Shown here: positions 1 to 11,351 of the stretch, piece after piece
How the letters are laid out: each line of letters begins with the position of its first letter
Position numbering within the stretch: position 1 is the stretch's first letter
NCBI GenBank assembly: GCA_011109175.1
Contig: RDEW01000023.1
Location: forward strand, 86,257 to 150,256
DNA: 64,000 bases
Source: Dicyema japonicum
Taxonomy: Eukaryota > Dicyemida > Rhombozoa > Dicyemidae
Direction of reading: 5' to 3'
Notes under the pieces: model-generated
Database searches by the model: none
What the model saw: the letters and a program-made list of their open reading frames with translations, nothing else
What the model was told of the DNA's origin: nothing
Translations under genes and position numbers: made by a program

Positions 1-94
1 AGCGTCGCAGGCCTTCCTTATTGGTCACCCGTGAAGATAGGAGAAAGTTTGGTTCTTTTCTTCCAAATGCCACCTCGTTGTCGCCGAGCCACAT
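1..94 (-). mobile_element. 5' start of a LINE-A copy, cut by window edge
   Basis: Read on the minus strand from the ATG at 94-92, the frame starts MWLGDNEVAFG and stays open to the window edge. It matches the N-terminal leader of the LINE-A copy at 63511 (MWLANIVVAFG), where a 2A-like motif follows about 20 residues later. Here the region between carries extra residues and the 2A position lies outside the window. The alignment over a short leader is visible by eye, but the rest of this element cannot be seen. Confidence 0.5.
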
Positions 95-99
95 GACAT

Positions 100-1400
100 T
101 TCTCAAGATGAATCGAAAATTTGTAGAAAATTTGAGTCATACGTTCAGCGACGATCAATCGAGAATCCTAAGGACGAGTCAGGGAGTTAAAGAACAGATA
201 ATACTTAAAATTCGAATAGATGGACGAGACTATCGAAGGTTCTCTTAGGAACTCCACTATGCAAAGAGTATGGAAGTGGATCAAGAAGAGAAAAGGCGGG
301 TCTATATCCAACCCGACAGCCTCATAAAATATCATACTTATTTCTCCTACAAGGAGTTTTCTAAAGAACACCAAGTATTCCTGAAAAAGATTGAACCGAA
401 ACGCTCCAATTACTGGATCCTCTTTACTAGCTAGAATGTCCACAGAGCCATATCTAAGGCAAAACTCAGAGGCCAAAGGACCAGACAACATAACCGCATG
501 TGAACTGAATCTTCAACCTATCCATCAACATGAACACACTATTGAAATATGAAAGAAGTCTATAATCAAACCTATTCGAAAACCTAACCAATGAACCATC
601 ATCCTATCGCCCAATCTATTTTGAGTCAGATCTCAAGGATCTTCGAAAGGCTTGTTCTGGAAAAAGTACAGGATTCAATCTCAATACCTTCGACCCAGCA
701 CGGATTCTGGGTAACCATTTGTAACCCTCACACAATTTATTGCATGAGAATTTAACTCCCCCAAACTCCATCAGAAGGCAGTACTTATATCTGTGGACAT
801 CACAAAAGCGTTCGACTCAGTCACTAGAAAACTCCTTACAAAGAAAATATTTGAAACCAACATCCATCCGAACTTGAAACTTTGACTTGGAAACTTCTTA
901 AATGGAAGACGAGCACAAGTACTCTACAACAACATCAAATCAAGATCTCGCTACCTTCCAAATGGAGTCCCTCAAGGCTCCCCACTGTCACAACTGTTCA
1001 TCTCTATATTTACTACATGCCACAAACCTGTAATGAAAACTGCCTAATCCTCTCCTATGCAGACGACATCATTCTTACCTTCAAGGACAGAAGCATTCAA
1101 TCACCGACTCAGTTCGCTCTACAAATGCTTGACAAGCTGGAACTATGGCTCTCGAAGCGGAGACACATCAACAACAAAGTTTTCTGTCACGCTGTTTACC
1201 ACTTACAAAAGACAGCTCTATGAACCAAAAATCTTTATGAATAACGAAGCTATTCTTATTAACAAAACATCGAAAATTCTTGGAGTCACCTTTGATTTGG
1301 GACTCACCTTTATCCGAATGTGAGAACTTCTGCTCTGAAAAAATGAGAATTTAAAAGTGCTCTCAAAAACACTTAAATACCAAACTGGGATCCTTGCCAC
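100..1400 (+). mobile_element. Degenerate LINE reverse-transcriptase copy (family A, with a family-E scrap at 5')
   Basis: From about 200 the sequence follows the LINE-A copies at 47.5-48.3 kb and 60.9-62.6 kb almost base for base. Recognisable RT pieces in shifting frames are a KAFDSV palm block near 810, a VPQGSPLS block near 970 and the catalytic YADD box near 1057-1070, followed by the LELWLSKRR thumb region. The first ~100 bases (SQGVKEQ) instead resemble family E at 11.45 kb. Many frameshifts and stops show a dead, chimeric copy. The clade looks Jockey/CR1-like, but I cannot fix it. Confidence 0.75.
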
Positions 1401-1439
1401 TGTTTACTTTTGTGAGGCCTTGTCTTTGGAGCCAATGGA

Positions 1440-1620
1440 ACTAAAGAGAAGAGTTCACAAGTATCAATCCTTAACTCCATAATATTTAATATCTATATAA
1501 TCGACTTTCCACTACCAAACTCACAAGACAAAAGAGGGATATACTTATCAGACAACTATGGTGCAACAGTTCACCACCTCAACCAATTAAACAATGGCAG
1601 GTCTTAAAAAATTCAACATC
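1440..1620 (+). mobile_element. Small RT fragment of another LINE
   Basis: The frame around 1485-1560 reads LFNIYIIDFPLP, the conserved block just before the catalytic YxDD box in Jockey-like RTs, and the expected YADD is corrupted to LSDN. No ORF survives. It lies directly downstream of the family-A fragment and may be part of a nested insertion. Confidence 0.5.
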
Positions 1621-1856
1621 ATTTCATTCATTTCAGAGAATGTTTAAATGTAATATTTATGTTTTTTATTTTGTAAAAGCTTCAAAATGAAGATTTTAAA
1701 ATGAAATTTACAAGTTATGAGAAAAATCATAATTGTGGAAATCTCTGAATGCTTGTACCAATTTGGAATATATGGACATTCTTTATAGTGATCCCTGATT
1801 TAAGGATTGTTGTTGTAGCTGTCGAAAGGATAGTTTTCTTCTGAAAAGAGGGGACC

Positions 1857-1980
1857 AAAAGGACCGGGGTAATAAGCTTCCGCTCTTGGCTGTGACGTTT
1901 TTTCACTCAAAAGGACCGGGGTAATAAGCTTCCGCTCTTGGCTGTGACGTTTTTTCACTCAAAAGGACCGGGGTAATAAG
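1857..1980. repeat. 52-bp tandem repeat, 2.4 copies
   Basis: Units start at 1857, 1909 and 1961 with an exact period of 52 bp. The first two units are identical. The third matches for its first ~20 bases and then diverges. Each unit opens with an AAAAGGACCGGGG block followed by TAATAAG, which resembles the G-run plus TAA tail of the LINEs here. It lies about 130 bp upstream of a 2A-like LINE leader, so it may be promoter monomers of a LINE 5'UTR; that role is inference. Confidence 0.85.
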
Positions 1981-2084
1981 TTTATCTACACGTCATGTGC
2001 TTCTCCTTCAGGTTGTGACGTTTGGAGATTTCACTAATGATTATCCAATGATGATGAACCAGAGTTGTCTACCATAAACTCTCA

Positions 2085-2400
2085 CAATCCTCTTTATCAA
2101 ATCTGATGATATTAAAGTAAATCCTGGCCCATCCTCTTTTATGCTAACCAAATACTTTCATTGGTCGGGAGCATATCAAGGACACCTAATAACCCACCAT
2201 ATCACGAAAATGGTGAAAAGTATTTAAGATGTGAGAAAAACACTGTCTATCTAAATTACAATCTCAATGAGAACATGGAAATAAGTCCTCGAGTTATTAA
2301 ATCGGAAAACAATAAATATATTGTTTTCAGATTAATCAATCTGATGGTGAATATGAACATGGATATTTTCACAAGATAGATGGAGGTGTTCGTTCCATCG
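2085..2400 (+). mobile_element. 5' fragment of a LINE with 2A-like motif
   Basis: In frame at 2102-2131 the sequence encodes SDDIKVNPGP, a 2A-like signature of the D-I-x-x-N-P-G-P kind. The frame continues to a stop within about 90 bases (FMLTKYFHWS follows). APE-type non-LTR retrotransposons are known to carry 2A-like peptides at the N-terminus of their ORFs. Upstream the frame is closed by a stop, so this is a relic. No EN or RT follows directly. Confidence 0.55.
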
Positions 2401-2850
2401 CTGTTTGAAATATTTTCAGAACTTTATGGCTTAAAATTTTTGAAAAACTCGTATGCGTCCACTTTAGCGAAGCGATGTATCCTACTCAACTGGCAGTTGA
2501 TGTTCTTCAGGGTTCGACGTAACCAACGTCTTTAACTCTCTAAAAAGAGGTCGAATAGACGCTCCGGAGATTAGTATGAAATCAAGAAATCATCAATAAA
2601 TTTAGAGTAGACGAAGCCAATGAATGATCACGGTATCTCTCCTTATTTTAGTTCAGGGATGAAGCCATTGGTGATCCCAATGTCTCTCAGTAGATCCTCA
2701 TAGACAGGGAAGGTGTAGAATTCGTCAATCTCCTATTTTAAGTAAATAATTAAGTGCATAGCTTCTCAGCACATGTAGTCAAACGATTAAAATCCAGAAA
2801 TCTGCTTAAGCGGTTTAACAGATCTTCTAAACATCCAGCAATTGAATATA
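2400..2850. other. No gene recognised
   Basis: This stretch is AT-rich, without an ORF of interest or similarity to the other repeats here. It lies between a LINE 5' fragment and an RT relic and may be unrecognisable LINE sequence. Confidence 0.4.
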
Positions 2851-3450
2851 AAGATCTTTGGAAGCAATATTTTTTATGGATTCAAGGAGCAAATGAGTCA
2901 AGATAGGTTGAACAAGATCGTCGACAAATAGATCCTTGTGGGATTCCGTTTTGTAGAAATTTAATGATAGACCTATTTTTCTGATAAACTTAATAATATC
3001 TTAGGTTCGGTTAGATATCAAAGATTTTACTTATTAATATCTTTCTTTAGACTAAAACACCTTTTTATGTTAATAAAGCATACTATGGAGTTATGATGCC
3101 TAGGTCATCACTGATGACTCATCAGATATGAATTTTGATAACCAAGTGAGGTGACTTGTATTGGAGAAACCCTTCTTGAATCCGTCCTGGAAGGATATTG
3201 CTGGCAAGTACTGTTGAATGAGTTTTAGAAAAAGTGATATAAATCTGTGTGATGAATGAGATCCTCTGGTCTTTCAGGCATTAGGATTGGTCATACATCT
3301 CTGCAATTTCCAGACGGTTGGAATAAAGCTCTGGTTAATGAATATATTAAAATTTGAGTTATTATTCTTATCGCATAATGGACTATTGTGTGGAAACAAC
3401 ACATGTTTCATCCAGTTTGGGTTTATGGGAACAATGGTGACCCAATGGTT
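2850..3450 (-). mobile_element. Heavily decayed LINE reverse-transcriptase relic
   Basis: On the minus strand, broken frames read a palm-like segment (RFISLFLKLIQQY ... FQDGFKKGFSNTSH) and then NGIPQGSI, the RT motif B. These occur in the right order and spacing for a Jockey-type RT. Stops and frame changes occur every 50-100 bases. The region 3450-3790 shows nothing further. Confidence 0.6.
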
Positions 3451-3793
3451 TTCTGTATCATGCTGTTTGTGAAGTATTTCATAATTTAGTGGAGATTATT
3501 TCGGTCTTCTAATCTGTCACATGTCAGCAGCTTATTATTTCATTTAAGAGTCTTCCACGTCAGTGAGAGAACACCTTATTATTCAGGGAGGTCTTAAGTC
3601 TTTACAATCATCTTCCGCTTCTTACAGACTTTTTTAGTATCTCATGTTCCAGAGCTCGGTTGTTCTTCCCTGATTATTGACTTGGTAAACTTTGTCTATG
3701 ATCAGAGTAGTCCGAGCTTCGAGGAGTACGTTAGTTCTTATTAACTTTAGTCTACCAAACTAAATAAATTTGTTATAAAGTAAATTAATTAGT

Positions 3794-5356
3794 TTAAAGA
3801 GGCATGGATGTCTTTTTATCCGAATTTTGAACCGCCCATGGTTGAATTGTGCCTTTGCAGCAAAAGTGGAACGAAGCCCATCCGATAATGTTGACTACTA
3901 GAGCTAAAGTATAGACGTATTGCCATTCACGTGGTTTGTGCTAACATAATAAAACAATTTACAGTATCTGAAACAAAAATGAATGCAGTTTCAGTAGATA
4001 TGAGTCCTGAAAAAGCTCCTAATGTGTTGATGATCCCCGAAATAATGCCAAAGTATTGTGGGGCCACATCCCCAATATTAGGGATAGTCGCTGCAATGAA
4101 AATCCCAGAAGTGAAACAGGAAAGTAGAACGAGTACAATCCCATAACCGAACTTTTCAGGGGGAACAATGGTAGACAGTAATAGGAATACTGCAGTGGGA
4201 ATCATACCCGTCTTAGTTTAAAAATTATTACCGATTCCGTTAAAGAACTTTTTAATTTTGAGTTTGTCCGTTTTGAATTTGGCGTGGACAATATCTCCGA
4301 TTATACTACAGGTTGTTCCTCCCATCCACGTTAGAAGGGGGGTCAAAAATGTGATGTAAACTTGCTGTCCTTCAATTTACACGGAAATACATCTTTGACT
4401 TGGACATAATATATATCCGCAATGTATGAGGGAATAATTGTGGCCATCAAAAACAAATTCCATGCCGCGGATAGCTGGGAACCAAAAATAGCGAGAAATG
4501 CTTTCGACGTAAACATAGCTTTCCAGGGAACAGTCTAAAGTTTATTTTATGATTACTTTGAGATCAGTCACCTGCTTCCTTTCGATTCTCTCTTTTAACA
4601 ATTGTTTTTCCTCATCTTTGATAAACCTGTTTTTTTGAGGATCATCGCTCATCAAAATTTGCCAAAAAATTAGCCAAATGAATCCAAATATTCCTTAAAT
4701 AATCTCAATGATAAACCAAATAAGTAAAATGACACCTTCCATAAACTCTGAAGGTATGCCAGTCCAGATGAGATTATTAACGCGACAATTGTTCCAAAGT
4801 AGGTCCCTTAAAGATAATTGATCACTAAACCTGGAAATATTAACCCAATGGCAGACGTGCGAGTATCAGGAGTATACCAATTTGCCATGATCACTGAAAA
4901 ACAGGGGAAGAATACTCCCTTCTGTCAAAAAAGACTCTACCTGTGCAACACCGCTTATCACTCTCAGGACAACGACATAATATGGAGATGCCTCGAAACA
5001 AATTGGAGTTAAAACCGTCAAAATTGAAGATAGTAAAATAGATATTGCAAGAGTAATCTTTGCTCCATACCTTTCTGCGGACATTCCACCAAGTATCTGA
5101 GTGAAACAATATCCTGCATAGAAGGACATCAATACCACTGATTTTTGAGACCGAGTCCAATAAAATAACTACTAATAACTATCTTATTTCTACCCTTGGT
5201 TCATTCTTGTTGATTGAGACAATCTGGGCGACTACAACATTTATGGTCTGTCTCTGCATGTATGTGATTGCGAGACAGAAGAATGTAGCAACTCCTACCA
5301 TTACTCGTCCTCTCACTGATACTGCTTCTAAAATGATTATTTTAATTACTTTCCAT
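3794..5356 (-). CDS. SLC17-family (sialin / vesicular glutamate transporter-like) anion transporter
   Basis: This is a major-facilitator transporter that moves organic anions across lysosomal, vesicular or plasma membranes. Exons on the minus strand: 5356-5350, 5327-5194, 5168-4941, 4921-4831, 4806-4717, 4693-4557, 4534-4391, 4364-4232, 4211-3963, 3940-3794. The spliced protein tracks human sialin end to end: a TM1 start (VMVGVATFF), the FYAGYCFTQILGG family signature, RVISGVAQKG with FFP, the FYLFG-IFGFIW helix, SDDPQK, VPWKAM, NIGDVAPQYFGI with GIINTLG, and the C-terminal REWQYV. The introns are 22, 25, 19, 24, 23, 22, 26, ~20 and 22 nt, all GT-AG. At the eighth junction (about 4211-4232) canonical splicing of 20 nt leaves the frame off by one base, so an indel or an unusual junction must be there. 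The ATG gives a 7-nt first exon (MEK). Which SLC17 member it is cannot be told. Confidence 0.88.
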
Positions 5357-5689
5357 TTAATTACCTTTGCATTATCTACTATTTATAGCAGTCTTAATTG
5401 TTTACAACACGCCCAAATAAACACATTTTCCACATTTCCACCATAACCAGGAATAACGGACACAACCGTCGACAGGACTCGAATCAGAATTTTAAGTTTT
5501 GAAGGAAAATTGAAAATGTTAATGATTATTGTTGGACTATAAATATCTGAATGAAGAATTATGTGGTTTGTTCAAAATAAATGGAAATCATAAAATAAAC
5601 ACTAAACGACATGGATATCATAAATTATTCAAATTTAATTCAATTTAACCAAGTTTGATCACTAATCACGGATTTTCAATAAATAAAAT

Positions 5690-5960
5690 TATTCCAAAGA
5701 CAAAGGGTAAAAACAAACTAACAAAGTCCTTCATTCTGACGCGTTCTAGTGATTCCAGAACTCGTCTCTAGGTAACGAAATTGTCTCCCATGGAATAATA
5801 GTTGAATCATTTTGAACACCAGCTAGGCATTGGGCGTCTCCTTAGTAAGGTGGATACAATGACACCATCAGGGGGAAGGAAGATAAATTTTTAACCAATC
5901 GACCACACCACATGGCTCCACGTGGATGAAATAAATTGATAAATTGTTTACGTGGTTTAA
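5690..5960 (-). mobile_element. SINE-like repeat, family R3 (reverse copy)
   Basis: It is the reverse complement of the repeat at 27060-27300, sharing the CCACGTGGAGCCATGTGG end, a central block around TTGGGCGTCTCC and the CCAAAGACAAAGGGTAAAA end. The centre also matches family R2 (7.9 kb, 14.8 kb). No coding capacity. A short dispersed element; a SINE is the likeliest class, but no RNA polymerase III boxes were identified. Confidence 0.65.
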
Positions 5961-7880
5961 AAAATAAAAATTATTATTGTTTATTGCTAGATTATTCAGA
6001 ATTTTCATATTTGAAGGAATTCCAAGTTCACTCATTGTTCTCTACATTGTAAAATAATTTCCAGTCCTCTTGGATCTGTAGGAATCTAAAATAATAATTT
6101 TCCTCGACAAACTCTATAGTAATGTATTTATCATACTTGTCTATTCTACATGAGAGAAACCAGTAGAAAGGATAGTAGGAAGTACTCCACAAGCACAATA
6201 AATTTAGTTTGTAATCATAAAATGATAACTGAAATATTTATGTGGTTTGATAGTTATCTATTGTATAATAATGATAATGGACTGGACACAGGGATCACTT
6301 AATTAGGGTTAATAAAATTAAAAAATAATTCAATTTTGGTGTACTCATTTGAACTTAAAGAATAAAAATTACTATGAAGCATTTTTTCATATTAAACTGT
6401 TTTTTCAATTATTGTTCTACGCAATCAGAAAAACATGAATTTTCGATCCTATCATAGTTGAGGTTTTTTAACATTGAATACATGGAAAATGAAACATTAA
6501 TGTAAATTTTTTAGAAGATTCAGAAAATAGTGAACAAGAATGTAAAAAATAAGACCTTTAGACAAAATGAATATTACAGTTAGATTAATTGTAATAGAGG
6601 GAACTCTCAGCTAATGTTGAGAATGAGATTACTCTATAATTCCTTTAATAAGAAAGTACAAAACAAGTAAAGCAAAGAAAAAGTTAGGAATTAAATATTA
6701 TTTTAATAAACTTAAATACGATTTTGTTCATATAAGGCATTTTTATAAAAATTCTTTGTTCATTGTTCTTCTAAATTATTGATTTTAGTTTTTAAGATTA
6801 GCCACAAAATTCTAAAAAACCAAAAATGGCCGATTTTTGAGAGTCGACTGTATAATAAAAATATTGGTAAGCGACTTGTGACACCCAAAGTTTATCAAAT
6901 GTAGAATAATGGACCACCTACATAAAAGTTGATAGGGGATTCTTAATGTTTTTGTTTATCTCCAAATGGAAGAATACAAACCCTTATTTTTTGAATGACT
7001 TGTTCTGCTTTCGTTTGTCAGCACTGAAGACAGAGTTAATTTATAAAATAGTAATGACTTTTCAGAAATCTTCGACTGAGTGGTTAGAATGGACTATTCT
7101 GAGTCATAATAAAAGTGGTAGTAATTGAGAGAGTGCTATTTGTAGAGTGAGGGATTGTAGAGGTATAGTGATTTCAAAATCGAGTGAGACAAAATGAGAT
7201 CTAATCAAAGTTGTATATCTAAGTACATTGGCATACTCTATTTGGTAGATTCTCCCCCTGAGAGTTGTTAACACCGCGGTTGTATTCTCTTTGAAACTAC
7301 GCATTTCTAGTATTTAATAGAATATAACTTGAGAATTATGATTGAAATCGCTTTTCTATATAAGACACATCTGCGTCCTATTTAATAGCCTGACTGAGGA
7401 AGAGAACAAACTTGTCAGGCCAGTCAGGGAGATATTCAAATCAGGATGTGTAACTTCCTAGACCAGCAAATGGATGGTTAACAAGAAAAGGGGGTACCGG
7501 AATGAACAGTCCAGGCCAACTGGAGGACTGGAGTACCAATTCCGTAACCTATTGTTTAATTAATTTTTCATTAATTTTTCTACAATTTAGTGAGGGCGGG
7601 TTACTTAACTAATTAAATTAATTATACAAGAACAGAAGAACAAAAGACATTTTTATTTAAAGAATCACCGAAAAAACAAATGAGAGTAGGGGCTGTCAGG
7701 TGATTCCGTCCTCCTTGAAAAGTTGCCTCATTTTTTTCGGTGTTTTTCCCGAGTGCCGACACACTTCCGGTGTGGACGAATGCCTTTTTGGAGGTTTAGA
7801 GGTTTTAGGAAATACAATGATAAAAAATTGCCTTAAACGAAAGAGGTATCAAGGGTGTTTCAGTGATTTCTTCCATATTT
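5960..7880. other. AT-rich stretch without recognisable genes
   Basis: There is no conserved ORF, no spliced gene and no match to the named repeat families. Short ORFs near 6946 and 7104 look random. A short self-similar block, GTCAGGCCAGTCAGG, is near 7415. Nothing else is supported. Confidence 0.5.
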
Positions 7881-7884
7881 GATT

Positions 7885-8215
7885 TAAGTTTAATGAGCCG
7901 CGTGGCGCCATGTGGTGCTGCGTGGTTAATTGATTGAAGTTTTCTACTTGCTTGTCTGTTCCTCCTCTCTCTTCCTATTAGAGTGGCGTCATGTGATCCA
8001 CTTGTCTAGGTGACGCCTAGTGCCAGGTTGGCACGAAAAGGGATCATTTGCTCCTCCCCACTCCACTGGAGGGGTTTCCACAACTGCATGTAATGGACGT
8101 CTTACCTTTTATGCTGATTCCGGATGGACTCTGTAGAAGTGGAAACTGGATACACTTAATTAGTTGTTTACTTTAACTTCTTTCTCGGTGTATCCGGGGT
8201 TAATAAATTAAATTA
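7885..8215 (+). mobile_element. SINE-like repeat, family R2 (forward copy)
   Basis: It matches the inverted copy at 14785-15105 over about 320 bp. It begins with a CGTGGCGCCATGTGGTGC block and ends with arms GGATACAC (8148-8155) and GTGTATCC (8188-8195), then GGGGTTAATAA and an A/T-rich tail. The 3' layout of hairpin, G-run and TAA-type tail is the same as on LINE-A, so a LINE in this genome could be its partner; that is inference. Confidence 0.75.
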
Positions 8216-8488
8216 AATTCCATATTAACGGAATATTGCTCTCGTGTTATTTTCACTATCACTGAAGGTCCCAGGTGCTTCAGTTCGGGAAAAGAGACGA
8301 CGAGTTATTAATTTTCCTTGGTCACTGAATGCACCCTAAAGTGGTCGAAAATGTTATGTTGGGGGACTTCCTGAATCCACTATGTTATGACTACAAAATT
8401 AAATGAAATTAATTGTAATATAATTTTAGTACCAAATTAATAGGTTTATTAAATAAATAAAATAAATTAATAGATTAGTAACCAAGTA

Positions 8489-9827
8489 ATGTTTGTACAA
8501 TATTTGGACTCTACTCAAGTCGATAATATCAAAAAATACAAGGTGAGTTACAACATATTTGTAGTACAGTGGAGTAGACACCAGTCCTTTCTCAAAATAC
8601 ATTACCCGTCCATTTTGGAGTTGGTTGGTCAGGGTTGGTTTGTTATCATATGTTAGACTTACATTCCTGTTTGGTTATCCCCAAATTTGCTCACCATTTC
8701 CAGTTTGGGGGTACTTATGTTTGCATACTTTGTTATTGACATGTATGACTATAACTTTTGCACGTGCACATACAAATCTGTGTTATTCGTTGCTATTCCT
8801 GCATGGGTTTGGATTATCACGTCAATATGTGTATTTTTATCCCACACTCTTGGTCTACCTTGTATAAGGACATATAGATGGAACTGACGGAATGCAGGCG
8901 AGGAAGCTTGGGATTACCTCCCCAATGGGGGAACTACTTGATCATGGATGTGATAGCTTCTCTGCCTATTTAATCTCAGTCTTTATATTTTCCTCTCTCT
9001 ATTCGTGTGGGCCTGGAGGAATTGGCATTCTTAGGGTTGTTGTTAATATTGGGAGTATTCTTACCCTATTCTATATCTCACATTGGGAGAAATACATTAC
9101 AGGAACTCTTTTCCTTCCATGGGGTTACGATCCAATGTTCGTGGTTGTTATGCCTTACTATTTCAGTTTATTTCTCTTTTTATGCTTTTCATGCCCTTAT
9201 TACAACCTATTCCTATGTTTACTCCATTCATTTGGGGGTTCTCTATTTTGGATACTTTAGAGTTGGTCTACCAGTGTTGTAATGTGTCATTTACGTTTAG
9301 TTTGTGTGTGGGGTATCTCAACGCCTGTTTGTATAATGAACATATACAAATCGTACTCTGAAGGGACTGGGAAGATGAAACCCTTCTGGAGGCCATTCGA
9401 CCAGTTTGGGTCATTATCTCCTTTAATATTATATTTTATATTTTTTTGTCTTTTGAGTCTCCATTCCGTAATCCAAAGTACGTCATATGGCTGTATGGAA
9501 TTGTATCCTCCAATATTGCTGTCATATTGCTTGTGATTTGTAGTGTCGTCTGATTGTAGCACAAATGACTGATTCTCAGTCTCCCATATTCAATCTCTTC
9601 TTCGTCCCAATCATCTCATTCGTTGGTGTTCTTGTATTATACCATTCTCTCTTAGTATCATCACTATTGGTGGAGAACATATTTTTGGTTATGGTCTGGG
9701 TTATCTCTATTTTACATGTACATTACTTTGTAAGTGTGGTTTTAATTTGCCTGATCCATAGATTTACCAATTATGCCATGTACTCAATATTCAATTTTCA
9801 AAGTTCCCAATAATATTATTATTCTAA
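8489..9827 (+). CDS. EPT1: Ethanolaminephosphotransferase 1 (EPT1/SELENOI-type, CDP-alcohol phosphotransferase)
   Basis: The enzyme transfers phosphoethanolamine from CDP-ethanolamine to a diacyl- or alkylacyl-glycerol, the last step of the Kennedy pathway for phosphatidylethanolamine, in ER/Golgi membranes. Exons: 8489-8542, 8565-8633, 8657-8852, 8878-9140, 9167-9278, 9301-9539, 9560-9729, 9762-9827. The spliced protein follows human SELENOI throughout: YSGVDTSP, HPFW-like RPFW, VWLSPNLLT, the catalytic CDP-alcohol motif DGTDGMQAR...GELLDHGCDS, then HWEKYITGTLFLPWGYD, IYKSY, LHVHYF and a short C-terminus. The vertebrate selenocysteine tail is absent. The seven introns are 20-32 nt. A T7 run at 9441-9447 leaves the frame one base short between LYFIFF and SPFRNPKYV. 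The gene converges on the acyltransferase gene, 115 bp away. Confidence 0.9.
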
Positions 9828-9942
9828 CACAATAAAGTCATCTTTTTTGTTTTTAAGGACTAATCGTCCAGACCCCGTTGAGATAACATTTGGGAAAACT
9901 GATAGTCAAAATAATTAACAAAAATAGAGATTAATAAATAGG

Positions 9943-11190
9943 TTAAGGTTTAGTCAAAATAATATCCATGTATTCAATCACACGTGGGTCATGCAGAATA
10001 TCCCTATGACCAGTATTCGAGAACTCTTTTACTTCCGCCCATGGATGTTTTCTCCCACACTCCCTCAGACTTGATATTCTCACAGTTCCATCCCCATCCA
10101 CGTACCCAATCTTTGGGGACGACGGAAACTTCTCCCATGTGTCATATCTGGTTCATAAACCCCCTAACCTGAAGGAATCAATCGTCTGGACCCCCCGCGA
10201 GTAAATACAGTAAAGTTCGACATCTTCAGGAACACGGAGACCAACCAAAAAGTCTTTGTACATCTCCCACATTTCCAACATATCCCCGACATCCCCACCA
10301 AGTCTCTTACATCACGGAAACTCTTACTTTTACGATTAAGTCTAAATCACGAAGACTGTAGTCCACTCCCTCCACCCAAACAGGACTCCCTGAGGTAGGG
10401 AGTAGGGCGAACGAACTGGGAAAGGTGCGTATGGTATCACGAAAAATAGGACTCTCATCCAAGTGCACATTAAAATCAACGCCCACGAGGATGCCGGCCA
10501 GGCTTATTATGGAGCCATTATAAGGCCCGGAAACGCTAATAAACCGTTTGATGTATTTTTCCCGCCACAAAAGAGGCCGAGATTGCAGAAAGTGAGTCGT
10601 AACCAAGCAACCATAACTGTGGGCTAGGAGAGTCACAGGAATGCCAGAAATTTCGAACCTCTGCTCAATCAGAGTCAGCAGGTCCTCAAACAAGGTCCCA
10701 AAGTCGTCTACTTTAGAAATCAACCCAACTGAGGCCCATTCGGAAGTCAAATGGGATGCCGAAAAGGTTCTCGTTTCTCTTGTACGGAAGGGCAGACGAT
10801 TTAGAAGTCAGATGGGAGATAATACTGGAGAAATACCCGGTGAACTTGGAAACTATGTATTAAGAAGACAAATAACTAGGATATGAGTCGTCGAGGTGCT
10901 CAACGGACGACGGATCCCCGAAGGACCGGTTTTCACACTCACTCCGGTTTGGTTTACCGGGGACGAGTCTATCCAACGAAGTCTTGAATTATATACGACC
11001 TCACCTCAGATTGTAGTGGTAGCAGTAATCAAAAATAGGTAAAAAGTCGTAGGGGGAGACCCACAATAGATAATAATCACTGGTTTGGGACTCGCAAAAT
11101 GGGTAGGGTTTAAAGGTTCTGTTCAGTTTCGAATATAGCTTTGATCCTCCGTCACCAGGGACTAAAATTAAAAGTTATTTTACTTAGAAA
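9943..11190 (-). CDS. LCAT/PLA2G15-type lysosomal phospholipase / acyltransferase (start unresolved)
   Basis: An alpha/beta-hydrolase of the lecithin:cholesterol acyltransferase family, closest to group XV phospholipase A2. Exons on the minus strand: before 11184 (start not found), 11161-11005, 10982-10877, 10852-10730, 10710-10338, 10315-10169, 10147-9943. Visible are the PGDGG oxyanion-loop region, FGDPSSVEHLD, the IPFDFR motif (PYDWR in mammals), the nucleophile elbow AHSYG, GYVDGDGTV with the catalytic Asp, and NTGHRDIL with the catalytic His. The introns are 22, 22, 24, 19, 22 and 21 nt. One base seems missing near 10916-10926: before it the frame reads NQTGVSVKTG, after it FGDPSS. A secretory signal is expected for the family but the first exon could not be fixed. 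Confidence 0.85.
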
Positions 11191-11350
11191 TAAAGGAGAG
11201 AATTTTTGAGGCGAAGATTTAAAAAATAAATGTAGTGCGAATAAATTTATGAGTGCTGCCACGCCCAAAGACAATAGAACATTTTAAATTTTTAAATTAA
11301 CTAATATTTATTAAAAATTTAAAATAATTATTTATTAAAATTTAATTTTG
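11190..11350. other. Short AT-rich spacer
   Basis: Nothing is recognised apart from low-complexity A/T runs between the acyltransferase gene and a LINE fragment. The missing first exon of the acyltransferase may lie here. Confidence 0.4.
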
Positions 11351-11351
11351 A

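Noticed and set aside
4365-4390. Shorter 16- or 20-nt introns inside this segment of the SLC17 gene
   Set aside because: Only the 26-nt choice gives the residue count and W position found in human sialin.
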